Shown one piece after another: positions 34,335 through 49,582 of a stretch of DNA of 64,000 nt; position 1 is the first letter of the stretch, and each line of letters begins with the position of its first letter. Source of the stretch: Morinoia aosen (taxonomy: Eukaryota; Arthropoda; Malacostraca; Amphipoda; Talitridae); contig CM059558.1 of NCBI GenBank assembly GCA_030386875.1, positions 8,813,501-8,877,500 on the forward strand. The letters run 5' to 3'. Below the pieces are notes generated by a model. That model saw only the letters and a list, made by a program, of their open reading frames with translations, was not told the origin of the DNA and did not search any database. Both the position numbers and the translations under genes were made by a program.

Positions 34335-37300
34335 GACCCTTAATTGCTATTCATACATGGCTATCGCAATACCCATGTTAAGTGTTGAAACAAATGATTT
34401 AGACCCTTAATTGCTATTCATACATGGCTATCGTAATACCCATGTTAAGTGTTGAAACAAATGATTTAGATCCTTAATTGCTATTCATTCATGGTTATCG
34501 TAATACCCATGTTAAGTGTTGTAACAAATGATTTAGATCCTTAATTGCTATTCATACATGGCTATCGTAATACCCATGTTAAGTGTTGAAACAAATGATT
34601 TAGATCCTTAATTGCTATTCATTCATGGTCATCGTAATACCCATGTTAAGTGTTGTAACAAATGATTTAGATCCTTAATTGCTATTCATTCATGCTTATC
34701 GTAATACCCATGTTAAGTGTTGTAACAAATGATTTAGATCCTTAATTGCTATTCATTCATGCTTATCGTAATACCCATGTTAAGTGTTGTAACAAATGAT
34801 TTAGATCCTTAATTGCTATTCATTCATGGTTATCGTAATACCCATGTTAAGTGTTGTAACAAATGATTTAGATCCTTAATTGCTATTCATTCATGCTTAT
34901 CGTAATACCCATGTTAAGTGTTGTAACAAATGATTTAGATCCTTAATTGCTATTCATTCATGCTTATCGTAATACCCATGTTAAGTGTTGTAACAAATGA
35001 TTTAGATCCTTAATTGCTATTCTTTCATGGTTATCGTAATACCCATGTTAAGTGTTGTAACAAATGATTTAGATCCTTAATTGCTATTCATTCATGCTTA
35101 TCGTAATACCCATGTTAAGTGTTGTAACAAATGATTTAGATCCTTAATTGCTATTCATTCATGGTTATCGTAATACCCATGTTAAGTGTTGAAATAAATG
35201 ATTTAGATCCTTAATTGCTATTCATTCATGCTTATCGTAATACCCATGTTAAGTGTTGTAACAAATGATTTAGATCCTTAATTGCTATTCATTCATGGTT
35301 ATCGTAATACCCATGTTAAGTGTTGTAACAAATGATTTAGATCCTTAATTGCTATTCATACATGGCTATCGTAATACCCATGTTAAGTGTTGAAACAAAT
35401 GATTTAGATCCTTAATTGCTATTCATTCATGGTTATCGTAATACCCATGTTAAGTGTTGTAACAAATGATTTAGATCCTTAATTGCTATTCATTCATGCT
35501 TATCGTAATACCCATGTTAAGTGTTGTAACAAATGATTTAGATCCTTAATTGCTATTCATTCATGCTTATCGTAATACCCATGTTAAGTGTTGAAACAAA
35601 TGATTTAGATCCTTAATTGCTATTCATTCATGGTTATCGTAATACCCATGTTAAGTGTTGTAACAAATGATTTAGATCCTTAATTGCTATTCATTCATGG
35701 TTATCGTAATACCCATGTTAAGTGTTGTAACAAATGATTTAGATCCTTAATTGATATTCATTCATGCTTATCGTAATACCCATGTTAAGTGTTGTAACAA
35801 ATGATTTAGATCCTTAATTGCTATTCATTCATGGTTATCGTAATACCCATGTTAAGTGTTGTAACAAATGATTTAGATCCTTAATTGCTATTCATTCATG
35901 CTTATCGTAATACCCATGTTAAGTGTTGTAACAAATGATTTAGATCCTTAATTGCTATTCATTCATGGTTATCGTAATACCCATGTTAAGTGTTGAAACA
36001 AATGATTTAGATCCTTAATTGCTATTCATTCATGCTTATCGTAATACCCATGTTAAGTGTTGTAACAAATGATTTAGATCCTTAATTGCTATTCATTCAT
36101 GGTTATCGTAATACCCATGTTAAGTGTTGTAACAAGTGATTTAGATCCTTAATTGCTATTCATTCATGCTTATCGTAATACCCATGTTAAGTGTTGTAAC
36201 AAATGATTTAGATCCTTAATTGCTATTCATTCATGGTTATCGTAATACCCATGTTAAGTGTTGTAACAAATGATTTAGATCCTTAATTGCTATTCATTCA
36301 TGCTTATCGTAATACCCATGTTAAGTGTTGAAACAAATGATTTAGACCCTTAATTGCTATTCATACATGGCTATCGTAATACCCATGTTAAGTGTTGAAA
36401 CAAATGATTTAGACCCTTAATTGCTATTCATACATGGCTATCGTAATACCCATATTAAGTGTTGAAACAAATGATTTAGATCCTTAATTGCTATTCATTC
36501 ATGGTTATCGTAATACCCATGTTAAGTGTTGTAACAAATGATTTAGATCCTTAATTGCTATTCATACATGGCTATCGTAATACCCATGTTAAGTGTTGAA
36601 ACAAATGATTTAGATCCTTAATTGCTATTCATTCATGGTTATCGTAATACCCATGTTAAGTGTTGTAACAAATGATTTAGATCCTTAATTGCTATTCATT
36701 CATGCTTATCGTAATACCCATGTTAAGTGTTGTAACAAATGATTTAGATCCTTAATTGCTATTCATTCATGCTTATCGTAATACCCATGTTAAGTGTTGA
36801 AACAAATGATTTAGATCCTTAATTGCTATTCATTCATGGTTATCGTAATACCCATGTTAAGTGTTGTAACAAATGATTTAGATCCTTAATTGCTATTCAT
36901 TCATGGTTATCGTAATACCCATGTTAAGTGTTGTAACAAATGATTTAGATCCTTAATTGCTATTCATTCATGCTTATCGTAATACCCATGTTAAGTGTTG
37001 TAACAAATGATTTAGATCCTTAATTGCTATTCATTCATGGTTATCGTAATACCCATGTTAAGTGTTGTAACAAATGATTTAGATCCTTAATTGCTATTCA
37101 TTCATGCTTATCGTAATACCCATGTTAAGTGTTGTAACAAATGATTTAGATCCTTAATTGCTATTCATTCATGGTTATCGTAATACCCATGTTAAGTGTT
37201 GAAACAAATGATTTAGATCCTTAATTGCTAGTCATTCATGCTTATCGTAATACCCATGTTAAGTGTTGTAACAGATGATTTAGATCCTTAATTGCTATTC

Positions 37301-40300
37301 ATTCATGGTTATCGTAATACCCATGTTAAGTGTTGTAACAAATGATTTAGATCCTTAATTGCTATTCATTCATGCTTATCGTAATACCCATGTTAAGTGT
37401 TGTAACAAATGATTTAGATCCTTAATTGCTATTCATTCATGCTTATCGTAATACCCATGTTAAGTGTTGAAACAAATGATTAAGATCCTTAATTGCTATT
37501 CATTCATGGTTATCGTAATACCCATGTTAAGTATTGTAACAAATGATTTAGATCCTTAATTGCTATTCATTCATGCTTATCGTAATACCCATGTTAAGTG
37601 TTGTAACAAATGATTTAGATCCTTAATTGCTATTCATTCATGCTTATCGTAATACCCATGTTAAGTGTTGTAACAAATGATTTAGATCCTTAATTGCTAT
37701 TCATCCATGCTTATCGTAATACCCATGTTAAGTGTTGAAACAAATGATTAAGATCCTTAATTGCTATTCATTCATGGTTATCGTAATACCCATGTTAAGT
37801 GTTGTAACAAATGATTTAGATCCTTAATTGCTATTCATTCATGCTTATCGTAATACCCATGTTAAGTGTTGTAACAAATGATTTAGATCCTTAATTGCTA
37901 TTCATTCATGCTTATCGTAATCCCCATGTTAAGTGTTGTAACAAATGATTTAGATCCTTAATTGCTATTCATTCATGCTTATCGTAATACCCATGTTAAG
38001 TGTTGTAACAAATGATTTAGATCCTTAATTGCTATTCATTCATGGTTATCGTAATACCCATGTTAAGTGTTGAAACAAATGATTTAGATCCTTAATTGCT
38101 ATTCATTCATGCTTATCGTAATACCCATGTTAAGTGTTGTAACAAATGATTTAGATCCTTAATTGCTATTCATTCATGGTTATCGTAATACCCATGTTAA
38201 GTGTTGTAACAAATGATTTAGATCCTTAATTGCTATTCATTCATGCTTATCGTAATACCCATGTTAAGTGTTGTAACAAATGATTTAGATCCTTAATTGC
38301 TATTCTTTCATGCTTATCGTAATACCCATGTTAAGTGTTGAAACAAATGATTAAGATCCTTAATTGCTATTCATTCATGGTTATCGTAATACCCATGTTA
38401 AGTGTTGTAACAAATGATTTAGATCCTTAATTGCTATTCATTCATGCTTATCGTAATACCCATGTTAAGTGATGTAACAAATGATTTAGATCCTTAATTG
38501 CTATTCATTCATGCTTATCGTAATACCCATGTTAAGTGTTGTAACAAATGATTTAGATCCTTAATTGCTATTCATCCATGCTTATCGTAATACCCATGTT
38601 AAGTGTTGAAACAAATGATTAAGATCCTTAATTGCTATTCATTCATGGTTATCGTAATACCCATGTTAAGTGTTGTAACAAATGATTTAGATCCTTAATT
38701 GCTATTCATTCATGCTTATCGTAATACCCATGTTAAGTGTTGTAACAAATGATTTAGATCCTTAATTGCTATTCATTCATGCTTATCGTAATACCCATGT
38801 TAAGTGTTGTAACAAATGATTTAGATCCTTAATTGCTATTCATTCATGCTTATCGTAATACCCATGTTAAGTGTTGAAACAAATGATTAAGATCCTTAAT
38901 TGCTATTCATTCATGGTTATTGTAATACCCATGTTAAGTGTTGTAACAAATGATTTAGATCCTTAATTGCTATTCATTCATGCTTATCGTAATACCCATG
39001 TTAAGTGTTGTAACAAATGATTTAGATCCTTAATTGCTATTCATTCATGGTTATCGTAATACCCATGTTAAGTGTTGTAAGTTAACAAATGATTTAGATC
39101 CTTAATTGCTATTCATTCATGCTTATCGTAATACCCATGTTAAGTGTTGTAACAAATGATTTAGATCCTTAATTGCTATTCATTCATGCTTATCGTAATA
39201 CCCATGTTAAGTGTTGTAACAAATGATTTAGATCCTTAATTGCTATTCATTCATGCTTATCGTAATACCCATGTTAAGTGTTGAAACAAATGATTAAGAT
39301 CCTTAATTGCTATTCATTCATGGTTATTGTAATACCCATGTTAAGTGTTGTAACAAATGATTTAGATCCTTAATTGCTATTCATTCATGGTTATCGTAAT
39401 ACCCATGTTAAGTGTTGAAACAAATGATTTAGATCCTTAATTGCTATTCATTCATGCTTATCGTAATACCCATGTTAAGTGTTGTAACAAATGATTTAGA
39501 TCCTTAATTGCTATTCATTCATGGTTATCGTAATACCCATGTTAAGTGTTGTAACAAATGATTTAGATCCTTAATTGCTATTCATTCATGCTTATCGTAA
39601 TACCCATGTTAAGTGTTGTAACAAATGATTTAGATCCTTAATTGCTATTCATTCATGCTTATCGTAATACCCATGTTAAGTGTTGAAACAAATGATTAAG
39701 ATCCTTAATTGCTATTCATTCATGGTTATCGTAATACCCATGTTAAGTGTTGTAACAAATGATTTAGATCCTTAATTGCTATTCATTCATGCTTATCGTA
39801 ATACCCATGTTAAGTGTTGTAACAAATGATTTAGATCCTTAATTGCTATTCATTCATGCTTATCGTAATACCCATGTTAAGTGTTGTAACAAATGATTTA
39901 GATTCTTAATTGCTATTCATCCATGCTTATCGTAATACCCATGTTAAGTGTTGAAACAAATGATTAAGATCCTTAATTGCTATTCATTCATGGTTATCGT
40001 AATACCCATGTTAAGTGTTGTAACAAATGATTTAGATCCTTAATTGCTATTCATTCATGCTTATCGTAATACCCATGTTAAGTGTTGTAACAAATGATTT
40101 AGATCCTTAATTGCTATTCATTCATGCTTATCGTAATACCCATGTTAAGTGTTGTAACAAATGATTTAGATCCTTAATTGCTATTCATTCATGCTTATCG
40201 TAATACCCATGTTAAGTGTTGAAACAAATGATTAAGATCCTTAATTGCTATTCATTCATGGTTATTGTAATACCCATGTTAAGTGTTGTAACAAATGATT

Positions 40301-43300
40301 TAGATCCTTAATTGCTATTCATTCATGCTTATCGTAATACCCATGTTAAGTGTTGTAACAAATGATTTAGATCCTTAATTGCTATTCATTCATGCTTATC
40401 GTAATACCCATGTTAAGTGTTGTAACAAATGATTTAGATCCTTAATTGCTATTCATTCATGCTTATCGTAATACCCATGTTAAGTGTTGAAACAAATGAT
40501 TAAGATCCTTAATTGCTATTCATTCATGGTTATCGTAATACCCATGTTAAGTGTTGTAACAAATGATTTAGATCCTTAATTGCTATTCATTCATGCTTAT
40601 CGTAATACCCATGTTAAGTGTTGTAACAAATGATTTAGATCCTTAATTGCTATTCATTCATGCTTATCGTAATACCCATGTTAAGTGTTGTAACAAATGA
40701 TTTAGATCCTTAATTGCTATTCATCCATGCTTATCGTAATACCCATGTTAAGTGTTGTAACAAATGATTTAGATCCTTAATTGCTATTCATTCATGCTTA
40801 TCGTAATACCCATGTTAAGTGTTGTAACAAATGATTTAGATCCTTAATTGCTATTCATTCATGCTTATCGTAATACCCATGTTAAGTGTTGTAACAAATG
40901 ATTTAGATCCTTAATTGCTATTCATCCATGCTTATCGTAATACCCATGTTAAGTGTTGAAACAAATGATTAAGATCCTTAATTGCTATTCATTCATGGTT
41001 ATCGTAATACCCATGTTAAGTGTTGTAACAAATGATTTAGATCCTTAATTGCTATTCATTCATGCTTATCGTAATACCCATGTTAAGTGTTGTAACAAAT
41101 GATTTAGATCCTTAATTGCTATTCATTCATGCTTATCGTAATACCCATGTTAAGTGTTGTAACAAATGATTTAGATCCTTAATTGCTATTCATTCATGCT
41201 TATCGTAATACCCATGTTAAGTGTTGAAACAAATGATTAAGATCCTTAATTGCTATTCATTCATGGTTATTGTAATACCCATGTTAAGTGTTGTAACAAA
41301 TGATTTAGATCCTTAATTGCTATTCATTCATGCTTATCGTAATACCCATGTTAAGTGTTGTAACAAATGATTTAGATCCTTAATTGCTATTCATTCATGC
41401 TTATCGTAATACCCATGTTAAGTGTTGTAACAAATCATTTAGATCCTTAATTGCTATTCATTCATGCTTATCGTAATACCCATGTTAAGTGTTGAAACAA
41501 ATGATTAAGATCCTTAATTGCTATTCATTCATGGTTATCGTAATACCCATGTTAAGTGTTGTAACAAATGATTTAGATCCTTAATTGCTATTCATTCATG
41601 CTTATCGTAATACCCATGTTAAGTGTTGTAACAAATGATTTAGATCCTTAATTGCTATTCATTCATGCTTATCGTAATACCCATGTTAAGTGTTGTAACA
41701 AATGATTTAGATCCTTAATTGCTATTCATCCATGCTTATCGTAATACCCATGTTAAGTGTTGAAACAAATGATTAAGATCCTTAATTGCTATTCATTCAT
41801 GGTTATCGTAATACCCATGTTAAGTGTTGTAACAAATGATTTAGATCCTTAATTGCTATTCATTCATGCTTATCGTAATACCCATGTTAAGTGTTGTAAC
41901 AAATGATTTAGATCCTTAATTGCTATTCATTCATGCTTATCGTAATACCCATGTTAAGTGTTGTAACAAATGATTTAGATCCTTAATTGCTATTCATTCA
42001 TGCTTATCGTAATACCCATGTTAAGTGTTGAAACAAATGATTAAGATCCTTAATTGCTATTCATTCATGGTTATTGTAATACCCATGTTAAGTGTTGTAA
42101 CAAATGATTTAGATCCTTAATTGCTATTCATTCATGCTTATCGTAATACCCATGTTAAGTGTTGTAACAAATGATTTAGATCCTTAATTGCTATTCATTC
42201 ATGGTTATCGTAATACCCATGTTAAGTGTTGTAAGTTAACAAATGATTTAGATCCTTAATTGCTATTCATTCATGCTTATCGTAATACCCATGTTAAGTG
42301 TTGTAACAAATGATTTAGATCCTTAATTGCTATTCATTCATGCTTATCGTAATACCCATGTTGAGTGTTGTAACAAATGATTTAGATCCTTAATTGCTAT
42401 TCATTCATGCTTATCGTAATACCCATGTTAAGTGTTGAAACAAATGATTAAGATCCTTAATTGCTATTCATTCATGGTTATTGTAATACCCATGTTAAGT
42501 GTTGTAACAAATGATTTAGATCCTTAATTGCTATTCATTCATGGTTATCGTAATACCCATGTTAAGTGTTGAAACAAATGATTTAGATCCTTAATTGCTA
42601 TTCATTCATGCTTATCGTAATACCCATGTTAAGTGTTGTAACAAATGATTTAGATCCTTAATTGCTATTCATTCATGGTTATCGTAATACCCATGTTAAG
42701 TGTTGTAACAAATGATTTAGATCCTTAATTGCTATTCATTCATGCTTATCGTAATACCCATGTTAAGTGTTGTAACAAATGATTTAGATCCTTAATTGCT
42801 ATTCATTCATGCTTATCGTAATACCCATGTTAAGTGTTGAAACAAATGATTAAGATCCTTAATTGCTATTCATTCATGGTTATCGTAATACCCATGTTAA
42901 GTGTTGTAACAAATGATTTAGATCCTTAATTGCTATTCATTCATGCTTATCGTAATACCCATGTTAAGTGTTGTAACAAATGATTTAGATCCTTAATTGC
43001 TATTCATTCAAGCTTATCGTAATACCCATGTTAAGTGTTGTAACAAATGATTTAGATCCTTAATTGCTATTCATCCATGCTTATCGTAATACCCATGTTA
43101 AGTGTTGAAACAAATGATTAAGATCCTTAATTGCTATTCATTCATGGTTATCGTAATACCCATGTTAAGTGTTGTAACAAATGATTTAGATCCTTAATTG
43201 CTATTCATTCATGCTTATCGTAATACCCATGTTAAGTGTTGTAACAAATGATTTAGATCCTTAATTGCTATTCATTCATGCTTATCGTAATACCCATGTT

Positions 43301-46300
43301 AAGTGTTGTAACAAATGATTTAGATCCTTAATTGCTATTCATTCATGCTTATCGTAATACCCATGTTAAGTGTTGAAACAAATGATTAAGATCCTTAATT
43401 GCTATTCATTCATGGTTATTGTAATACCCATGTTAAGTGTTGTAACAAATGATTTAGATCCTTAATTGCTATTCATTCATGCTTATCGTAATACCCATGT
43501 TAAGTGTTGTAACAAATGATTTAGATCCTTAATTGCTATTCATTCATGGTTATCGTAATACCCATGTTAAGTGTTGTAAGTTAACAAATGATTTAGATCC
43601 TTAATTGCTATTCATTCATGCTTATCGTAATACCCATGTTAAGTGTTGTAACAAATGATTTAGATCCTTAATTGCTATTCATTCATGCTTATCGTAATAC
43701 CCATGTTAAGTGTTGTAACAAATGATTTAGATCCTTAATTGCTATTCATTCATGCTTATCGTAATACCCATGTTAAGTGTTGAAACAAATGATTAAGATC
43801 CTTAATTGCTATTCATTCATGGTTATTGTAATACCCATGTTAAGTGTTGTAACAAATGATTTAGATCCTTAATTGCTATTCATTCATGCTTATCGTAATA
43901 CCCATGTTAAGTGTTGTAACAAATGATTTAGATCCTTAATTGCTATTCATTCATGGTTATCGTAATACCCATGTTAAGTGTTGTCTTGTAACAAATGATT
44001 TAGATCCTTAATTGCTATTCATTCATGCTTATCGTAATACCCATGTTAAGTGTTGTAACAAATGATTTAGATCCTTAATTGCTATTCATTCATGGTTATC
44101 GTAATACCCATGTTAAGTGTTGAAACAAATGATTTAGATCCTTAATTGCTATTCATTCATGCTTATCGTAATACCCATGTTAAGTGTTGTAACAAATGAT
44201 TTAGATCCTTAATTGCTATTCATTCATGGTTATCGTAATACCCATGTTAAGTGTTGTAACAAATGATTTAGATCCTTAATTGCTATTCATTCATGCTTAT
44301 CGTAATACCCATGTTAAGTGTTGTAACAAATGATTTAGATCCTTAATTGCTATTCATTCATGCTTATCGTAATACCCATGTTAAGTGTTGAAACAAATGA
44401 TTAAGATCCTTAATTGCTATTCATTCATGGTTATCGTAATACCCATGTTAAGTGTTGTAACAAATGATTTAGATCCTTAATTGCTATTCATTCATGCTTA
44501 TCGTAATACCCATGTTAAGTGTTGTAACAAATGATTTAGATCCTTAATTGCTATTCATTCATGCTTATCGTAATACCCATGTTAAGTGTTGTAACAAATG
44601 ATTTAGATCCTTAATTGCTATTCATCCATGCTCATCGTAATACCCATGTTAAGTGTTGAAACAAATGATTAAGATCCTTAATTGCTATTCATTCATGGTT
44701 ATCGTAATACCCATGTTAAGTGTTGTAACAAATGATTTAGATCCTTAATTGCTATTCATTCATGCTTATCGTAATACCCATGTTAAGTGTTGTAACAAAT
44801 GATTTAGATCCTTAATTGCTATTCATTCATGCTTATCGTAATACCCATGTTAAGTGTTGTAACAAATGATTTAGATCCTTAATTGCTATTCATCCATGCT
44901 TATCGTAATACCCATGTTAAGTGTTGAAACAAATGATTAAGATCCTTAATTGCTATTCATTCATGGTTATCGTAATACCCATGTTAAGTGTTGTAACAAA
45001 TGATTTAGATCCTTAATTGCTATTCATTCATGCTTATCGTAATACCCATGTTAAGTGTTGTAACAAATGATTTAGATCCTTAATTGCTATTCATTCATGC
45101 TTATCGTAATACCCATGTTAAGTGTTGAAACAAATGATTAAGATCCTTAATTGCTATTCATCCATGCTTATCGTAATACCCATGTTAAGTGTTGTAACAA
45201 ATGATTTAGATCCTTAATTGCTATTCATTCATGCTTATCGTAATACCCATGTTAAGTGTTGTAACAAATGATTTAGATCCTTAATTGCTATTCATTCATG
45301 GTTATCGTAATACCCATGTTAAGTGTTGTAACAAATGATTTAGATCCTTAATTGCTATTCATTCATGCTTATCGTAATACCCATGTTAAGTGTTGTAACA
45401 AATGATTTAGATCCTTAATTGCTATTCATTCATGGTTATCGTAATACCCATGTTAAGTGTTGAAACAAATGATTTAGATCCTTAATTGCTATTCATTCAT
45501 GCTTATCGTAATACCCATGTTAAGTGTTGTAACAAATGATTTAGATCCTTAATTGCTATTCATTCATGGTTATCGTAATTTTCATGTTAAGTGTTGAAAC
45601 AAATGATTTAGATCCTTAATTGCTATTCATTCATGCTTATCGTAATACCCATGTTAAGTGTTGTAACAAATGATTTAGATCCTTAATTGCTATTCATTCA
45701 TGGTTATCGTAATACCCATGTTAAGTGTTGTAACAAATGATTTAGATCCTTAATTGCTATTCATTCATGCTTATCGTAATACCCATGTTAAGTGTTGTAA
45801 CAAATGATTTAGATCCTTAATTGCTATTCATTCATGCTTATCGTAATACCCATGTTAAGTGTTGTAACAAATGATTTAGATCCTTAATTGCTATTCATTC
45901 ATGCTTATCGTAATACCCATGTTAAGTGTTGTAACAAATGATTTAGATCCTTAATTGCTATTCATCCATGCTTATCGTAATACCCATGTTAAGTGTTGAA
46001 ACAAATGATTAAGATCCTTAATTGCTAATCATTCATGGTTATCGTAATACCCATGTTAAGTGTTGTAACAAATGATTTAGATCCTTAATTGCTATTCATT
46101 CATGCTTATCGTAATACCCATGTTAAGTGTTGTAACAAATGATTTAGATCCTTAATTGCTATTCATTCATGCTTATCGTAATACCCATGTTAAGTGTTGT
46201 AACAAATGATTTAGATCCTTAATTGCTATTCATTCATGTTTATCGTAATACCCATGTTAAGTGTTGTAACAAATGATTTAGATCCTTAATTGCTATTCAT

Positions 46301-48357
46301 TCATGCTTATCGTAATACCCATGTTAAGTGTTGTAACAAATGATTTAGATCCTTAATTGCTATTCATTCATGCTTATCGTAATACCCATGTTAAGTGTTG
46401 AAACAAATGATTTAGATCCTTAATTGCTATTCATTCATGCTTATCGTAATACCCATGTTAAGTGTTGTAACAAATGATTTAGATCCTTAATTGCTATTCA
46501 TTCATGCTTATCGTAATACCCATGTTAAGTGTTGTAACAAATGATTTAGATCCTTAATTGCTATTCATTCATGGTTATCGTAATACCCATGTTAAGTGTT
46601 GTAACAAATGATTTAGATCCTTAATTGCTATTCATTCATGCTTATCGTAATACCCATGTTAAGTGTTGTAACAAATGATTTAGATCCTTAATTGCTATTC
46701 ATTCATGGTTATCGTAATACCCATGTTAAGTGTTGAAACAAATGATTTAGATCCTTAATTGCTATTCATTCATGCTTATCGTAATACCCATGTTAAGTGT
46801 TGTAACAAATGATTTAGATCCTTAATTGCTATTCATTCATGGTTATCGTAATACCCATGTTAAGTGTTGTAACAAATGATTTAGATCCTTAATTGCTATT
46901 CATTCATGCTTATCGTAATACCCATGTTAAGTGTTGTAACAAATGATTTAGATCCTTAATTGCTATTCATTCATGGTTATCGTAATACCCATGTTAAGTG
47001 TTGTAACAAATGATTTAGATCCTTAATTGCTATTCATTCATGCTTATCGTAATACCCATGTTAAGTGTTGTAACAAATGATTTAGATCCTTAATTGCTAT
47101 TCATTCATGCTTATCGTAATACCCATGTTAAGTGTTGAAACAAATGATTAAGATCCTTAATTGCTATTCATTCATGCTTATCGTAATACCCATGTTAAGT
47201 GTTGTAACAAATGATTTAGATCCTTAATTGCTATTCATTCATGCTTATCGTAATACCCATGTTAAGTGTTGTAACAAATGATTTAGATCCTTAATTGCTA
47301 TTCATTCATGCTTATCGTAATACCCATGTTAAGTGTTGTAACAAATGATTTAGATCCTTAATTGCTATTCATCCATGCTTATCGTAATACCCATGTTAAG
47401 TGTTGAAACAAATGATTAAGATCCTTAATTGCCATTCATTCATGGTTATCGTAATACCCATGTTAAGTGTTGAAACAAATGATTAAGATCCTTAATTGCC
47501 ATTCATTCATGGTTATCGTAATACCCATGTTAAGTGTTGTAACAAATGATTAAGATCCTTAATTGCCATTCATTCATGGTTATCGTAATACCCATGTTAA
47601 GTGTTGTAACAAATGATTAAGATCCTTAATTGCTATTCATTCATGGTTATCGTAATACCCATGTTAAGTGTTGTAACAAATGATTAAGATCCTTAATTGC
47701 TATTCATCCATGCTTATCGTAATACCCATGTTAAGTGTTGTAACAAATGATTAAGATCCTTAATTGCTATTCATTCATGGTTATCGTAATACCCATGTTA
47801 AGTGTTGTAACAAATGATTAAGATCCTTAATTGCTATTCATCCATGCTTATCGTAATACCCATGTTAAGTGTTGAAACAAATGATTAAGATCCTTAATTG
47901 CTATTCATTCATGGTTATCGTAATACCCATGTTAAGTGTTGTAACAAATGATTTAGATCCTTAATTGCTATTCATTCATGGTTATTGTAATACCCATGTT
48001 AAGTGTTGTAACAAATGATTTAGATCCCTAATTGCTATTCATTCATGGTTATTGTAATACCCATGTTAAGTGTTGTAACAAATGATTTAGATCCTTAATT
48101 GCTATTCATCCATGCTTATCGTAATACCCATGTTAAGTGTTGTAACAAATGATTTAGATCCTTAATTGCTATTCATTCATGGTTATTGTAATACCCATGT
48201 TAAGTGTTGTAACAAATGATTTAGATCCCTAATTGCTATTCATTCATGGTTATCGTAATACCCATGTTAAGTGTTGTAACAAATGATTTAGATCCTTAAT
48301 TGCTATTCATTCATGGTTATTGTAATACCCATGTCAAGTGTCGAAACAGGATTTGGA
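34335..48357 (+). repeat. Satellite array, 67-bp monomer, 209 copies
   Basis: The consensus monomer begins GATCCTTAATTGCTATTCAT and continues TCATGCTTATCGTAATACCC, ATGTTAAGTGTTGTAACAAA, TGATTTA (67 bp). The first register point is 34335 and the last 48291: 13,956 bp = 208 x 67 + 20. The extra 20 are four 5-bp insertions: a GTTAA at 39081, 42235 and 43580, and a CTTGT near 43985. Monomers differ mainly at a few positions (GCTTATCG/GGTTATCG/GGCTATCG; TTCATTC/TTCATAC/TTCATCC; GTAAC/GAAAC; GATTTAG/GATTAAG). It is AT-rich, with no open frames worth noting. Confidence 0.99.
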
Positions 48358-48520
48358 GAAAAGCACGAAAAAAATGCGTTCCTCTTCGTTCCGTTAGTCA
48401 TATTTTGGTAATGCATTTAAATACATGTTACTAAGAAAACATAATTCATGTGACGCATTGCTGAAAACCCTCTCGTTCGTGCGTACCCATTATTGAAAAT
48501 ATGAGCATAAGAACGTAGGA
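48358..48520 (+). repeat. Right spacer copy bordering the satellite
   Basis: GGAGAAAAGCACGAAAAAAA...TCTCGTTCGTGCGTACCCAT...ATTGAAAATATGAGC aligns with 34156-34305 left of the array. It is the second clear copy of the spacer that accompanies the diverged monomer there. Confidence 0.75.
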
Positions 48521-49582
48521 GCTAGTGATACGAGCGTGAGGGATTGATGTTAGAAGTAAAATGAGCAGATTTTATTTATTTTGCGTCTAGAACTATGAGG
48601 TCGACAGTCGGAATTTGGGACAATTTTTCACACGGACGCATCATACAGTGTGCCAAGTGGTGGGCTCGGAAAGAATTTAATATTAAGTGTAACAAAACAG
48701 AAAAATGTTATGATATTTCTTACTTACGCTAATAGTACTGGCGCAAAGAGTTCATCGGAGTCAAAGACATGAAAAGGATTGTTGCACAATGCTAGCCGTG
48801 ACATTTTCAACATAGGTGAAACCGTACAAAAAGTTAACTATCCAAAATAGTGTTGTCATAATGCATTCACGAGAGTAAGAGGGTAAGAAGAGTTTACCAC
48901 ACAAAGCTGACAACAGCAATTTGAGACCAGAACAAGAAGATTAAAAAATGATGTTCTTTAAAGTTATGACATTCGTCGAATCCGTGGCCCATTTAAAATG
49001 TTTTATTAAGAACGAAAAAATAGAAAAAAAGCTAAAATATCCTCACATTAACATCCACGCGGAGGGCGCGCTCCCTTCAGGCCGCAGCGCAGGGAGGGCA
49101 GTTGTGGCTAAATTCTCGTTTTCCCATCGGGAAGAAACACAGGGATCGCTCTGTAGAGTTTCCAATGCTGCACACAAAATGCGTTAGCACTTTTAACCGC
49201 AGGACAGCGCTTCCTGGAACGTTTTATATGTTTACAAATGCAGGACTGAACAACGGATCTGCATCCTTCGTTTTCTTTAAGGAAGGAATTGTGGCTGTAC
49301 CGTCGACGTGGCCAGTTCTTGCCTCCGTGCCCGCTGACTAACTTCACTCCGTGTGATCAGAGAGGACGTTTTCATGGCACGCTAATACCTCCTCGTCATA
49401 ATCTGTACGCGCCACTCAGCAGCACTGAACAAAGTATTTCCAAGCCTATTACGGAAATTCCGCTGCGCCGTTGGACAAGTGAACTCAGGACGCTGCTACC
49501 ACAACACTCCCATCACTTCCAGCAGGGATGAAAATATCGAGTTAATGTAATGAGGTTTTTGATTTTCTTCCTATTAACCATC

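Noticed and set aside
34335-48357. Possible centromere
   Set aside because: A 67-bp satellite with higher-order repeats is compatible with a centromere, but 14 kb next to tRNA genes and single-copy sequence does not show it; nothing here tests kinetochore binding.
49100-49350. Stop-free 79-codon frames preserved in both palindrome arms
   Set aside because: They are open on both strands and preserved because the arms are duplicates; no protein family is recognised.
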